Positions 51,594-62,167 of a stretch of DNA of 64,000 nucleotides are shown one piece after another. Source of the stretch: JBLHKT01 sp043101615 (GTDB lineage: Bacteria > Planctomycetota > Phycisphaerae > Phycisphaerales > UBA1924). The notes beneath the pieces were generated by a model. That model searched no databases. It saw nothing but the letters and a program-made list of their open reading frames with translations, and had not been told where the DNA came from. Position numbers and translations under genes: made by a program. The stretch spans positions 1 through 64,000 of the forward strand of contig JBICID010000072.1 in NCBI GenBank assembly GCA_043101615.1, given 5' to 3'. Position 1 is the first letter of the stretch. The number at the start of each line of letters is the position of its first letter.

Positions 51594-52577
51594 GTGCCCG
51601 CGCGGCCCCGCACCATCGGTCTGTTCCAGTGGCGCATGGATTGGGCGGACCTGTGGCTGAGCCAGTGCGAGGGGCCGCTCGGGTTCGAGCCCTGCCCCGG
51701 CGGTCGCTCCCCGGGGATCGAGCTGCGACCGGGCGACCGCTCCGCCGATCACCTCCTGCTGATCGGGCCGCCCGTGAGCGCCTCCGGGCAGCCGCGCCTG
51801 GGATACCTCGCACGCAAGCGGGCCAAGCTCTCGGGCCGGTACGACGCCGAGCGCGGCGCGCTGGCGATCGAGGCGCTTCGCCGTCCGCGTGAGGATCTGA
51901 CGATGCTGGTGTACGAGCCTCCCGCCGCGTTCAGCGACGCGTGGTTCGAGATGGCGCGCGAGCGGTGCTCCGCGGTGTACGCCCCCGACGAACGTGCCAC
52001 GCACCCCGTGGTGCTGCCCGCGACGTGGAGCTTCGACGAGCGTCTCGCGAGCCTGCGGGGCGAGACACCGCCCCCGCTCCGCGACCGCCCGCTGGACGTG
52101 GTCTGCGTGACCAGCGGCAAGTCGATGTTCCCCGGGCACGACCGGCGCCTGGCCTTCCTGCGCGATCTCCGCAAGGCCGGCGTCTCGCTGGAGCTCTTCG
52201 GACGGGGGCTCCCCGCCGACCTGCGTGGACGCGGGCCCGTGCTCTCCAAGGCGACCGTGCTCCGAGCCGCCAAGCTCACGCTCGCCATCGAGAACGAGGA
52301 CACCGAGGACCGCTACGTCAGCGAGAAGCTGTGGGACCCGATCGTGTGCGGGAGTGTGCCGCTGTACTCCGGCGGGCGGGCGCCGGAGACGCTGGGCGTG
52401 GGGGGCTCGCTCGTACGCGTGCCCGACTTCGGGGAAGCGGGCGTCGAGGCGGTGCGGGACGCCGCGTCACACGCGGGCGAGGTGTGGGAAGCGAAGCGAT
52501 CGTCGATCATGGACGCCCGGGCCCGTGCGCTGGGCGATCTCCGGCTGGTGTCGTGGGCCGCGCTGACGCTCGGGTGA
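51594..52577 (+). CDS. Glycosyltransferase family 10 (fucosyltransferase-like)
   Basis: A 327-residue glycosyltransferase. The C-terminal half carries the GT10 signature: KLTLAIENEDTEDRYVSEKL then LWDPIVCGSVPLYSG, the acceptor/GDP-fucose binding block. The N-terminal part is short and divergent. GT10 enzymes add alpha-1,3/4-fucose or related sugars. The GTG start is 8 bp past the gltA stop and could be transcribed with it. It opens a small glycan cluster: GT10, GT1-like, a GT2-like gene and a second FkbM gene. Confidence 0.85.
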   Translation: MPARPRTIGLFQWRMDWADLWLSQCEGPLGFEPCPGGRSPGIELRPGDRSADHLLLIGPPVSASGQPRLGYLARKRAKLSGRYDAERGALAIEALRRPREDLTMLVYEPPAAFSDAWFEMARERCSAVYAPDERATHPVVLPATWSFDERLASLRGETPPPLRDRPLDVVCVTSGKSMFPGHDRRLAFLRDLRKAGVSLELFGRGLPADLRGRGPVLSKATVLRAAKLTLAIENEDTEDRYVSEKLWDPIVCGSVPLYSGGRAPETLGVGGSLVRVPDFGEAGVEAVRDAASHAGEVWEAKRSSIMDARARALGDLRLVSWAALTLG

Positions 52578-52584
52578 TCCGGGG

Positions 52585-53673
52585 TCATCCACCCGCGGCC
52601 TCGCGGTAGACCGCGACCGTCTCCCGGGCGCAGCGGTCCCACGAGAAGCGTGCTCGATTTTCCGCCGCCCGAGCGAGCAGGCCCGACCGCACGCCCGGGT
52701 CGAGGGCACGCGTGACGGCGCCGGCGAGGTCCTCGGGCTCGTGCGGATTGAACCGCAGGCCGGACTCCCCCACCACCTCCCGGTACACGGGGATGTCGCT
52801 GCACACCACCGGCACGCCCGCGGACTGCGCTTCGAGCACCGGGAAGCCGAACCCCTCGCGCACGGAGGGCGAGATCAGGCACGTCGCGCCGCGGAGCAGC
52901 GACGCCATCGCCTCGTCGCTGGGGCGCTCCACGAGCTCGATCCGTCGCCGGCGCGACAGCAACTCCACGCGGAAGGCCTCGGTGGGACGCCAGGGCGGAC
53001 CGGCGACGGTCAGACCGACGCCCGACGGCCACGCGTCGAGATCGATCGCGTCCAGCAGCGTGCGGAAGTTCTTGTACCCCCCCCGCTCGCCCACGAACAG
53101 GGCGTACGCGGGCTCGGCCGGACGTGATCCCTCTTCGCCCTGCGCGAACAGGTGATCGCACCCCCAGTGCACGACCCGGGTCTTGCCCTCGGCGCCGGGG
53201 TAGAACCGGGCGAGCTCGTCCGCGGTCGCGCGCGAGATGGCGATCACGCGCGTCGCACGCTCGATCAGGTCGCGCCGCGTGCGGAACATACGCCCACGCT
53301 CGGACCCGGTGCACAGCTCGCTGTACCGCTCCAGGATCAGGTCGTGCACCGTGTGCACGAACGGCGTGTCGCCGATCGGGCCCGTGTCCCAGGTGGAATG
53401 GAAGACGTCCGCCTCCGCCTCGGCCCGGCGCAGGGCGGGCGCCCCGAGACGCGGCTGCAGCGCCCGGCGCCACGTCCGCGGGAGCAGGTCGGGCGCGGGC
53501 AGCCCCGGACGCAGCATCGACGGCGTGCGGGGGAGACCGGCCTTGGCCCGCTCCAGCAGCGAGAGGGTCGCCTCCACCCCGTCCGGCAGGTGATCGATCA
53601 GCTCGCGGAACGCGCGCTGCACCCCGCGCTGGTGACCGTTCTGGAAGGCGATCCCGTCGTAGAGCACGCGCAT
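52585..53673 (-). CDS. Glycosyltransferase family 1/GT4-like
   Basis: A 362-residue GT-B fold retaining glycosyltransferase. The N-terminal domain starts MRVLYDGIAFQNGHQRGVQR. The donor domain has YALFVGERGGYKNFRTLLDA and the glutamate motif SPSVREGFGFPVLEAQSAGV then PVVCSD (residues about 280-305). The start at 53673 matches the TACGCT box six bases upstream. It is convergent with GT10 and divergent from the GT2-like gene, with only 52 bp between starts, so their promoters overlap. Confidence 0.88.
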   Translation of the reverse strand: MRVLYDGIAFQNGHQRGVQRAFRELIDHLPDGVEATLSLLERAKAGLPRTPSMLRPGLPAPDLLPRTWRRALQPRLGAPALRRAEAEADVFHSTWDTGPIGDTPFVHTVHDLILERYSELCTGSERGRMFRTRRDLIERATRVIAISRATADELARFYPGAEGKTRVVHWGCDHLFAQGEEGSRPAEPAYALFVGERGGYKNFRTLLDAIDLDAWPSGVGLTVAGPPWRPTEAFRVELLSRRRRIELVERPSDEAMASLLRGATCLISPSVREGFGFPVLEAQSAGVPVVCSDIPVYREVVGESGLRFNPHEPEDLAGAVTRALDPGVRSGLLARAAENRARFSWDRCARETVAVYREAAGG

Positions 53674-53679
53674 CGGTGA

Positions 53680-53685
53680 AGCGTA
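53680..53685 (-). promoter_or_regulatory. -10 box of the GT4-like gene, leaderless type
   Basis: TACGCT with six bases (TCACCG) before ATG 53673. It faces the box of the divergent gene 30 bp away. Confidence 0.5.
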
Positions 53686-53714
53686 GCCGAGCACGCCCGC
53701 ACGCGGCCCGGCGG

Positions 53715-53720
53715 TAGGAT
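53715..53720 (+). promoter_or_regulatory. -10 box of the GT2-like gene, leaderless type
   Basis: TAGGAT with five bases (GGGGC) before ATG 53726. Confidence 0.5.
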
Positions 53721-53725
53721 GGGGC

Positions 53726-54691
53726 ATGGACACCCCCGTGGCCATGATCGTGTTCAACCGGCCGGACCACACCCGCGCGGTGGTCGATGCGCTGCTGGAC
53801 GCGGGCCCGGACCGCGTCTACGTCATCGCCGACGGCCCTCGACCCGGCCACCCGACCGACGCCGACCGGTGCGATCGGGTGCGCGAGACGGTCGAACGAC
53901 TTGGGGAGCGGTCCGAGCTGGTCCGCGTGTACAGCGACGCCAACCTCGGGTGCCGCGAGCGGGTGGTCAGCGGACTGGACGGGGTCTTCGCTCGCGAGGA
54001 GCGGTGCGTGATCCTGGAGGACGACTGCGTCCCGCACCCCTCCTTCTTCCGGTTCTGCGCAGAGCTGCTGGAGCGGTACGCCGCGGACGAGCGGGTGATG
54101 AGCGTCTCGGGCGACTCGCTCCAGAACGCCCTGGGCGGGATGACCTTCGGGGCGGACTACTTCTTCACCCGGTACTGCCACGTGTGGGGATGGGCGACGT
54201 GGCGGCGGGCCTGGCGTCACAACGCGGGGATCCTGGAGCGCTGGCCCCGTCTGAAGCGCGAGGGCCTGCTGCGAGAACGCCTCGACACCCTCCACGAGCG
54301 CGTGTTCTGGACCGACTGGCTGGACCGCTGCGCCGACGGACGCCTGAACACGTGGGACGTGCCGTGGACGCTGGCGATGTGGGAGGCGGGCGGGCTGTCG
54401 ATCTCGCCGTCGAAGAACCTCGTCCGCAACATCGGGATGGACGCGCAGGGCACGCACCACACGGAGGACTCGGAGCTCGGCAACCTGCCGGCGAACGAGA
54501 TGCGCTTCCCGCTTCGTCACCCCGGCTCGGTCGAGCGCCACGCCGAGGCGGACCGCTGGGCCGACCGGCACCTGTACAGCGGGTCGCCGCGAGACCGCTA
54601 CAAGCGTCTGTACCGCGGCTGGAAGAAGCGCGTGCGCGGACGCGTCCGCGGGCTTCTGGGGCGGGCGCGGGCCCCGGGGCGGGCGGGCTGA
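53726..54691 (+). CDS. Glycosyltransferase, GT-A/family 2-like
   Basis: A 321-residue GT-A fold protein. N-terminal VAMIVFNRPDHTRAVVDALL is the nucleotide-binding strand and helix common in these enzymes. The metal-binding motif is CVILEDDCVPHPSFFRFCAE (residues about 93-112). CHVWGWATWRRAW and WDVPWTLAMWEAGG fit a small family of sugar-transfer proteins related to hemolysin-activation glycosyltransferases. The Arg-rich C-terminus may bind membrane or nucleic acid. It is followed 15 bp later by FkbM gene 2. Confidence 0.85.
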   Translation: MDTPVAMIVFNRPDHTRAVVDALLDAGPDRVYVIADGPRPGHPTDADRCDRVRETVERLGERSELVRVYSDANLGCRERVVSGLDGVFAREERCVILEDDCVPHPSFFRFCAELLERYAADERVMSVSGDSLQNALGGMTFGADYFFTRYCHVWGWATWRRAWRHNAGILERWPRLKREGLLRERLDTLHERVFWTDWLDRCADGRLNTWDVPWTLAMWEAGGLSISPSKNLVRNIGMDAQGTHHTEDSELGNLPANEMRFPLRHPGSVERHAEADRWADRHLYSGSPRDRYKRLYRGWKKRVRGRVRGLLGRARAPGRAG

Positions 54692-54706
54692 TATCCTGCC
54701 CCCCCT

Positions 54707-55651
54707 ATGAACGCGGAAACACTGAGCGTGATCTCAATCGTGCTGTCGGTCGCGGCCCTGTGCGCGCTGCTCGTGCAGTGGAAGCGTGTCGCGGTCCTTC
54801 GCCGGCGCGCGAAGCGGTCGCTGTACGTCGGCCCCGATCCGCACCTGCGCCTGCAGAAGCAGGTGTACGACCGGGCGGCCCGACTCGAGGCCGCCCGGCG
54901 AGGATGGGAGCCCCCGCTGCCGATCGAGTTCCGCTCGGAGTGGGGCGAGGACACGCTGCTGTTCGACCTGTTCGAGGGCCAGGAGTCGGGCGTGTACATC
55001 GAGGCGGGCGCGCTGGACGGGCGGGAGAACAGCGTGACGTGGGTGTTCGAGGCGCTGGGCTGGACGGGGCTGCTGGTCGAGGCGATCCCGGAGCGCGCCG
55101 AGCAGTGCCGCTCGCACCGTCCCGGATCGAGGGTCGTGCACGCCGCCCTGGACGCGGAGCGCACCGACGGGACCGTCGAGTTCCTGGTCCCCAGCGACCC
55201 CGAGCAGCAGCCCAGCGCACACCGCGCAGACCGGCACTCGAGCGAGGTGGACGCGGGCCTCGAACGCGCCGGCGCACGGATGAGCCGCGTCAGCGTGCCA
55301 CTCACGACCATGAACGCGGCCCTGGAGCAGGCCGGCTTCGACCGCGTGGACTTCGCGATCATCGACGTGGAGGGGATGGAGCCCGAGGTGCTGCGCGGGT
55401 TCGACCTCGCCCGGTTCGCCCCGCGCGTGCTGATCATCGAAGACCTCGGGCTCGGCGTGCGCGACGAGCTGACCCCGCTGCTCGAGCCCGCCGGGTACCG
55501 GCAGGCGATGTGGCTGGGCGCCAACCGCGTCTACGTCCGTCGCGATGACCAGCGTCTGAGCGAGCGGGCCGACCGGCTCGCCGAGACGGTGTACTCGCCC
55601 CTGGTCCGCCCCCGGGGTCACAAGAGCCACGCCGATTACGACCTGCCCTGA
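54707..55651 (+). CDS. Membrane-anchored FkbM-family methyltransferase 2
   Basis: A 314-residue protein with an N-terminal membrane helix (residues 6-24) and a cytoplasmic FkbM domain. The domain starts with SEWGEDTLLFDLFEGQESGV, then the SAM site YIEAGALDGRENSVTWVFEA (residues 96-115) and the diagnostic DFAIIDVEGMEPEVLRGFDL near 225. It lacks close similarity to FkbM 1 outside these motifs. TATCCT ends nine bases before the ATG, so a very short leader is likely. It closes the glycan cluster, suggesting sugar O-methylation of the same glycan. Confidence 0.85.
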   Translation: MNAETLSVISIVLSVAALCALLVQWKRVAVLRRRAKRSLYVGPDPHLRLQKQVYDRAARLEAARRGWEPPLPIEFRSEWGEDTLLFDLFEGQESGVYIEAGALDGRENSVTWVFEALGWTGLLVEAIPERAEQCRSHRPGSRVVHAALDAERTDGTVEFLVPSDPEQQPSAHRADRHSSEVDAGLERAGARMSRVSVPLTTMNAALEQAGFDRVDFAIIDVEGMEPEVLRGFDLARFAPRVLIIEDLGLGVRDELTPLLEPAGYRQAMWLGANRVYVRRDDQRLSERADRLAETVYSPLVRPRGHKSHADYDLP

Positions 55652-55655
55652 CCCC

Positions 55656-56114
55656 TCACAGCCCAAGCTCGAACAGCATCTGCTCCAGGATGGTCCGGCT
55701 CTCAGGCTCGGACCCGAACGGCTCGACCAGGATCCGCACGGCGCAGCACCCGCCCTCGGTCTGGATGTTCACACGCGTGCGCTGGCGAAAGATCAGGTCG
55801 TCCGGGTCCGCTCCCGGCGGCGTGCCCAGGATCAGCGCCGAGCCGTGGTCGACCTCGCGATGTGAGATCGTCAGCCCGCGACGGGACAGCACCCGCTCCG
55901 CCGCCGCCGCCGCGGACGGGACCGTTATGTAGCAGGGCAGGTCCGCCCGGAGCTGGCGCCCCTGGAACACCGCCTCGACCCCGGTCACGCCCTGCACGCC
56001 CTCCTGGGGCACGAACCTGGGGCGCGCGGCGCACGACGCCAGCGACGCCAGGATCAGGACAAACCCGATTCGCGCCCAGGGGGCCCCGGAAGTGGTGTGA
56101 CGCCGTCGATCCAT
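55656..56114 (-). CDS. Putative lipoprotein
   Basis: A 152-residue exported protein. The hydrophobic segment ends LASLASCAARP, a good lipobox (L-A-S-C at residues about 29-32), so membrane attachment by a lipid is likely. The mature part has QLRADLPCYITVPSAAAAAE and an Arg/Glu-rich end (SRTILEQMLFELGL). No family is recognised. The ATG lies inside the 3' end of the NYN-domain gene (61-bp overlap), so it depends on that transcript. The convergent FkbM 2 gene ends 4 bp away. Confidence 0.65.
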   Translation of the reverse strand: MDRRRHTTSGAPWARIGFVLILASLASCAARPRFVPQEGVQGVTGVEAVFQGRQLRADLPCYITVPSAAAAAERVLSRRGLTISHREVDHGSALILGTPPGADPDDLIFRQRTRVNIQTEGGCCAVRILVEPFGSEPESRTILEQMLFELGL

Positions 56115-56872
56115 CTGCTCATGTCGAGATCGGCGGGATCGATCCGGTCGCTCCACTCGTCGAACAGACCGGCCAGCACCGGGTCGAGCGGCTCGGTCGC
56201 GAGCGGCGGTTCCGGGACCGTCACACCCTCGGTCGCCCGGTCCGGGGCCGAACCCACGGACGAAACTTGCTCCGTTGAGTCCGGCGCGGGCTCGGGCGGG
56301 GCCCGGTCGGGCCGAGGCCCCCCGGGGCGCTTCGTAGGGGCGTACCCGAACTCGTGCATCCAGTGCGCGATCGCGTAGGGATCGAGCGGCACGTCGTGCA
56401 CGAAGGGGGGCTCGGGGTCCGGCTCGCCTTTGTCCAGGTCCGACGCGAGCTGCTTCAGGAACGTGCCGTTGCCCACCTGCGACGCCCCGGCGCTCGCCGC
56501 CGCACGGATCAGACGCCGGTCCGACGACACCAGCGTGATCTCGATCCCCCTGGACCGGGCCAGGATGTCCTCGATCAGGTCGTCCGCCTCGAGGTGACGG
56601 CCCGACCACAGCACCTCGGCGGGCGGCTGGGTGGGCGATCCGGGGCGACCGGGGTGGTGCAGGCGGGCCCAGGCCTGCCCCTCGCGTGTGAACGTGCGGC
56701 AGGAGGCCGGGAACTCCGGCCCCGGGGTTCCGTCGGCGACCACCCGCACCCGCCGGTCGGCGTAGCGGGTCCTGGGCAGGGTGGCGACGAGGGACCGGAT
56801 CGTGAACCCCCTGTGACGACGGGGCAGGCACCACTGGGCCCGGAGCACGTTGTAGGCGTCGATCAGGAGCAC
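56054..56872 (-). CDS. NYN/PIN-like nuclease domain protein (YacP type)
   Basis: A 272-residue protein. The start VLLIDAYNVLRAQWCLPR and the acidic VRVVADGTPGP plus LEADDLIEDILARSRGIEI (residues 90-108) and ITLVSSDRRLIRAA match NYN/YacP ribonuclease-like domains, with Asp residues at the expected metal positions. These are often RNA-processing nucleases. Residues 160-272 are a Pro/Glu/Asp-rich, disordered tail. GTG 56872 is supported by a TACCCT box five bases upstream; other in-frame starts further upstream have no such support. Confidence 0.8.
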   Translation of the reverse strand: MLLIDAYNVLRAQWCLPRRHRGFTIRSLVATLPRTRYADRRVRVVADGTPGPEFPASCRTFTREGQAWARLHHPGRPGSPTQPPAEVLWSGRHLEADDLIEDILARSRGIEITLVSSDRRLIRAAASAGASQVGNGTFLKQLASDLDKGEPDPEPPFVHDVPLDPYAIAHWMHEFGYAPTKRPGGPRPDRAPPEPAPDSTEQVSSVGSAPDRATEGVTVPEPPLATEPLDPVLAGLFDEWSDRIDPADLDMSRWIDGVTPLPGPPGRESGLS

Positions 56873-56877
56873 GCGAG

Positions 56878-56883
56878 AGGGTA
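56878..56883 (-). promoter_or_regulatory. -10 box of the NYN gene, leaderless type
   Basis: TACCCT with five bases (CTCGC) before GTG 56872. It decides the start. Confidence 0.45.
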
Positions 56884-57024
56884 GGGGCGAGGGCCGTAAG
56901 CGAGCCCTAACTTGCCGGGGGCGTGGCGTGTGCGCGACGCGGGTTGACCGGGGGGGGCGGGAGGTCTTGAATAGGGGCCCGGGCCGGCGAGCCCGGGTCA
57001 CTCCCGCGAAAGGACCATCCGCGT

Positions 57025-57213
57025 ATGGCGATTCGGATCAAGGCACGCAACGGCGAGGGCGTCGAGCAGATGATGCGCCGGTTCAAGAAGCTCTGCGAGA
57101 AAGAGGGCTTGACCAAGGACATCAAGAAGCGCGAGTTCTACGAGAAGCCGTCCGAGCGGAAGCGCCGTGACCAGCGGAAGGCCCAGAGCCGGGCCGCGCG
57201 CGAGCGGACCTGA
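57025..57213 (+). CDS. rpsU: 30S ribosomal protein S21
   Basis: A 62-residue basic ribosomal protein. It begins MAIRIKARNGEGVEQMMRRF and continues with KKLCEKEGLTKDIKKREFYE, then the basic tail SERKRRDQRKAQSRAARERT, which is a full match to bacterial bS21. It is involved in mRNA-16S contact near the anti-Shine-Dalgarno. GCGAAAGGA lies ahead of the ATG. It is monocistronic, with a hairpin/T-run region 75-120 bp downstream. Confidence 0.95.
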   Translation: MAIRIKARNGEGVEQMMRRFKKLCEKEGLTKDIKKREFYEKPSERKRRDQRKAQSRAARERT

Positions 57214-57286
57214 CCCCCCACTCCCCCCTCGATCGCTCCGAATCCGGAGCCGGGCGAGTGGGGACACCAAACCGAGCGGGATGACT

Positions 57287-57334
57287 GCGGGCACGCCGAG
57301 GCGGGCCCGTGTTTTTTTTGCCTCGCGTGCCCGC
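57287..57334 (+). terminator. rpsU terminator overlapped by a longer hairpin
   Basis: A first hairpin, CGGGC-(ACGCCGAGGCGG)-GCCCG, is followed by TG and eight T residues (57312-57319), fitting an intrinsic terminator of rpsU. A second, longer pairing (GCGGGCACGC-C-GAGGC with GCCTCGCGTGCCCGC, 15 bp with one bulge) has the T-run in its loop and shares the 5' arm. The two folds exclude each other. The rest of 57214-57613 holds the hppA promoter and leader, and no gene. Confidence 0.6.
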
Positions 57335-57437
57335 CGGCCCCCTGTTTCCTCCCGATCCCCCTTGCCCGGAAACGGGATTCCTGCGCCGGAATGGGGGCGG
57401 ATCGGTCGTTTCGGGCTTCCGTGGGGGAGGCGGGGGC

Positions 57438-57443
57438 TATAGT
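57438..57443 (+). promoter_or_regulatory. -10 box of hppA
   Basis: TATAGT in the context CTATAGTCG, identical to that of gltA, 171 bp before the hppA ATG. No convincing -35 hexamer is seen. Confidence 0.45.
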
Positions 57444-57613
57444 CGCAGCCCGTTTTGGGGCGGTTGGACAGGAAAAGGGCCTGTTCGGCCGAAACAGAAG
57501 AGACGCAGACACATTCCCGGATCCAGGGCGCGGGCGACGATGAGGGAATCGCCGCCGCGTGGGGCGTCCACCCCCATCCGCGCCCCCCGGTTCGGGAACC
57601 GAAAGGCACGACG

Positions 57614-60391
<2,778 letters not shown>

Positions 60392-60421
60392 GCCCGCTCG
60401 ATCCGATCAATCAACACGATG

Positions 60422-60447
60422 CCCGGGCCTGTCCCGGGTGTTTTTTT
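60422..60447 (+). terminator. Intrinsic terminator of hppA
   Basis: CCCGGG-CCTGT-CCCGGG stem with a 5-nt loop, then TG and seven T residues, 31 bp after the hppA stop. Confidence 0.85.
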
Positions 60448-60489
60448 GCGCCATCCCATGCCAGAACCCATCAATCCGCAAGAACACGC

Positions 60490-60528
60490 GTGACACCCGC
60501 AGCCTCGCCCCTAAAATAGGACACGTGT
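60490..60528 (+). promoter_or_regulatory. Promoter with E-box-like palindrome for the exported protein
   Basis: GTGACA (60490-60495), 16 bp and TAAAAT (60512-60517) make a fair sigma-70 promoter. The palindrome ACACGTGT (60521-60528) sits at the expected start of transcription and could be an operator. The gene starts at 60552 with GAAGGGAG upstream. Confidence 0.45.
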
Positions 60529-60551
60529 ATCCTTGTTAGAAGGGAGAGTAT

Positions 60552-61265
60552 ATGCGTGCTCATGTATTCATCGCCGTGCTCGTTGCGACTCCGCTCGCAC
60601 AGGCCCAGGTCACTATCACCGACGCCAACCACCGCCTCTCCGTTTTTGCCGAGGCCGACCTCGACCCCGACCATTCCGACTCGTTCGTCGGCTCCGCACT
60701 GGGTCACTTCGCCGACCAGCGCTCAATCGAGGCCGGCTATCCCAGTGTTCTCTCCAGGGCCACCGCCATGGAAGACTCCACCATTCTTGCAGACACCTCG
60801 ATCTTCGAGGGTGTCCTCTCCGCCGACGCCGAGGGCTGGACCTACGAGTGGGACCGTGGGATGGGAACGGCGGTCACCTCGCTCACCGCCAGCTTCACCG
60901 TCGTCACGGAGATCGAGATTGTCTTTGACTACGCCATCGAGACGACTCGACAGGGTGCTTTGGTCACCAATTACGCCGAGGTCGGCCTGCTCAGCATGAG
61001 CACCTACAACTACCTGTACATCGCCGACCATGGCTACGGCGCAAACGGCTTCGCCACCTCCCAGGCCGTCACCCTCGCGCCCGGTGACTACCTGCTCAAC
61101 TTCACCGCCGAGGCCTTCGCGGGGACCCTCTCCGAGCCCGGCATCGCCGCCTATGCCGCCGAGACCACCCTCACCTACGACGTCGCCTTCGTCCCCGCGC
61201 CCCCCTCCCTCGCGGCGCCCTTCGCATTCTGCCTCCTGACCGCGTGCCGCCGACGTCACGGTTAA
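60552..61265 (+). CDS. Exported protein with PEP-CTERM-like tail
   Basis: A 237-residue secreted protein. Residues 1-19 form a signal peptide ending PLAQAQ. Residues 20-200 are a beta-sandwich-like domain rich in Thr/Ser/Tyr/Phe. The tail VPAPPSLAAPFAFCLLTACR plus RRH has the V-P-x-P, hydrophobic helix, Arg cluster layout of PEP-CTERM sorting signals, with Pro-Pro-Ser in the place of Pro-Glu-Pro. PEP-CTERM proteins are processed by exosortases and often belong to the extracellular matrix. No exosortase gene is in the window. AT-richer codon use resembles that of the FG-GAP gene. Confidence 0.75.
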   Translation: MRAHVFIAVLVATPLAQAQVTITDANHRLSVFAEADLDPDHSDSFVGSALGHFADQRSIEAGYPSVLSRATAMEDSTILADTSIFEGVLSADAEGWTYEWDRGMGTAVTSLTASFTVVTEIEIVFDYAIETTRQGALVTNYAEVGLLSMSTYNYLYIADHGYGANGFATSQAVTLAPGDYLLNFTAEAFAGTLSEPGIAAYAAETTLTYDVAFVPAPPSLAAPFAFCLLTACRRRHG

Positions 61266-61318
61266 CACGAGCCCCTCCCGCCGGACACCCGACGCACGCA
61301 CGCCAGCCCCACCACGGG

Positions 61319-61324
61319 TAGGCT
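61319..61324 (+). promoter_or_regulatory. -10 box of the conserved membrane protein, leaderless type
   Basis: TAGGCT with six bases (GGCGCC) before ATG 61331 and no ribosome-binding site. Confidence 0.5.
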
Positions 61325-61330
61325 GGCGCC

Positions 61331-62167
61331 ATGCACCCCATCCTGACCCTCGCTCTCGTCACCCTCGCCGCCCTCCTCGCTGCCGCCGGAGCGCTCCACC
61401 TGTTCAAACGACTCGGCCCGCCCGGCAGGGCCCTCGCCGCCTGGTTCACCAGCGCCCCGGGCCTGGACGTCTGGATCTTCTACTTCACGATCGCCCCCAT
61501 GGTCGCCGGCATCGTCGTCGGCCACCAGCACTACGGCTCCTGGTGGGGCTGGGCCGCGGGCCTCATCGTCGCCGTCGCCGTCCAGGTCCTCACCGTCATG
61601 ATCTGGACGCCGCTGCACGAGCTGGCCCACCCGGAGGCCCGCGCGCAGCCGCGCCTCGTGCACCAGATCAACTCCTCGGTCGGTCGCTGGCGGAACCACA
61701 GCGCGGTGTGGTGGACGGCGCTGGCGGTGCCCCTGTTCGCGCTGGTGCGGATCGCCGAGTGGATCGTGTACCCGCCCCTCACGTGGCTGGTGCGTCTGCC
61801 GAAGTACCGGGCGTCCGAGTGGGTCAACGTCAGCCGGCACAAGTTCGACGGGCTCGTCGGGCACGACCTCATCTGGTGCCTCTACTGCGACTGGATGACG
61901 GGCGTGTGGTCGCTCGGCACCGAGATGCTGCGCAACGTCGAGAGCTTCTGGTGCCCCATCCGCTTCGACTCGTCCAAGAAGTGCGCCAACTGCACCGTGG
62001 ACTTCCCCGACCTGGACAACGGCTGGACGCCCGCCGACGGCACCATCGCGGACGCACGCGCCACCCACGCGCGCCACTACCCCGGCCCCGGCGGGACCAA
62101 CGCGTGGTTCGGCCACCCGGTCTGGCTGACCGTCGAGGGCGACGAGCAGCAGGCCGACAAGGGCTGA
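61331..62167 (+). CDS. Conserved membrane protein with Cys-rich motifs
   Basis: A 278-residue protein of no named family. Hydrophobic helices are near residues 2-18, 46-66 and 72-92, with a further one near 127-150. The soluble part holds a motif-rich stretch: HDLIWCLYCDWMTGVWSLGT (residues about 178-197), FWCPIRF and KKCANCTVDF, plus the His-rich WNV-type segment VNVSRHKFDG. Four of the cysteines are paired (WCLYC, KCANC), which could bind metal. The pattern is well defined and likely conserved in relatives, but I cannot name it or give a function. Confidence 0.7.
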   Translation: MHPILTLALVTLAALLAAAGALHLFKRLGPPGRALAAWFTSAPGLDVWIFYFTIAPMVAGIVVGHQHYGSWWGWAAGLIVAVAVQVLTVMIWTPLHELAHPEARAQPRLVHQINSSVGRWRNHSAVWWTALAVPLFALVRIAEWIVYPPLTWLVRLPKYRASEWVNVSRHKFDGLVGHDLIWCLYCDWMTGVWSLGTEMLRNVESFWCPIRFDSSKKCANCTVDFPDLDNGWTPADGTIADARATHARHYPGPGGTNAWFGHPVWLTVEGDEQQADKG

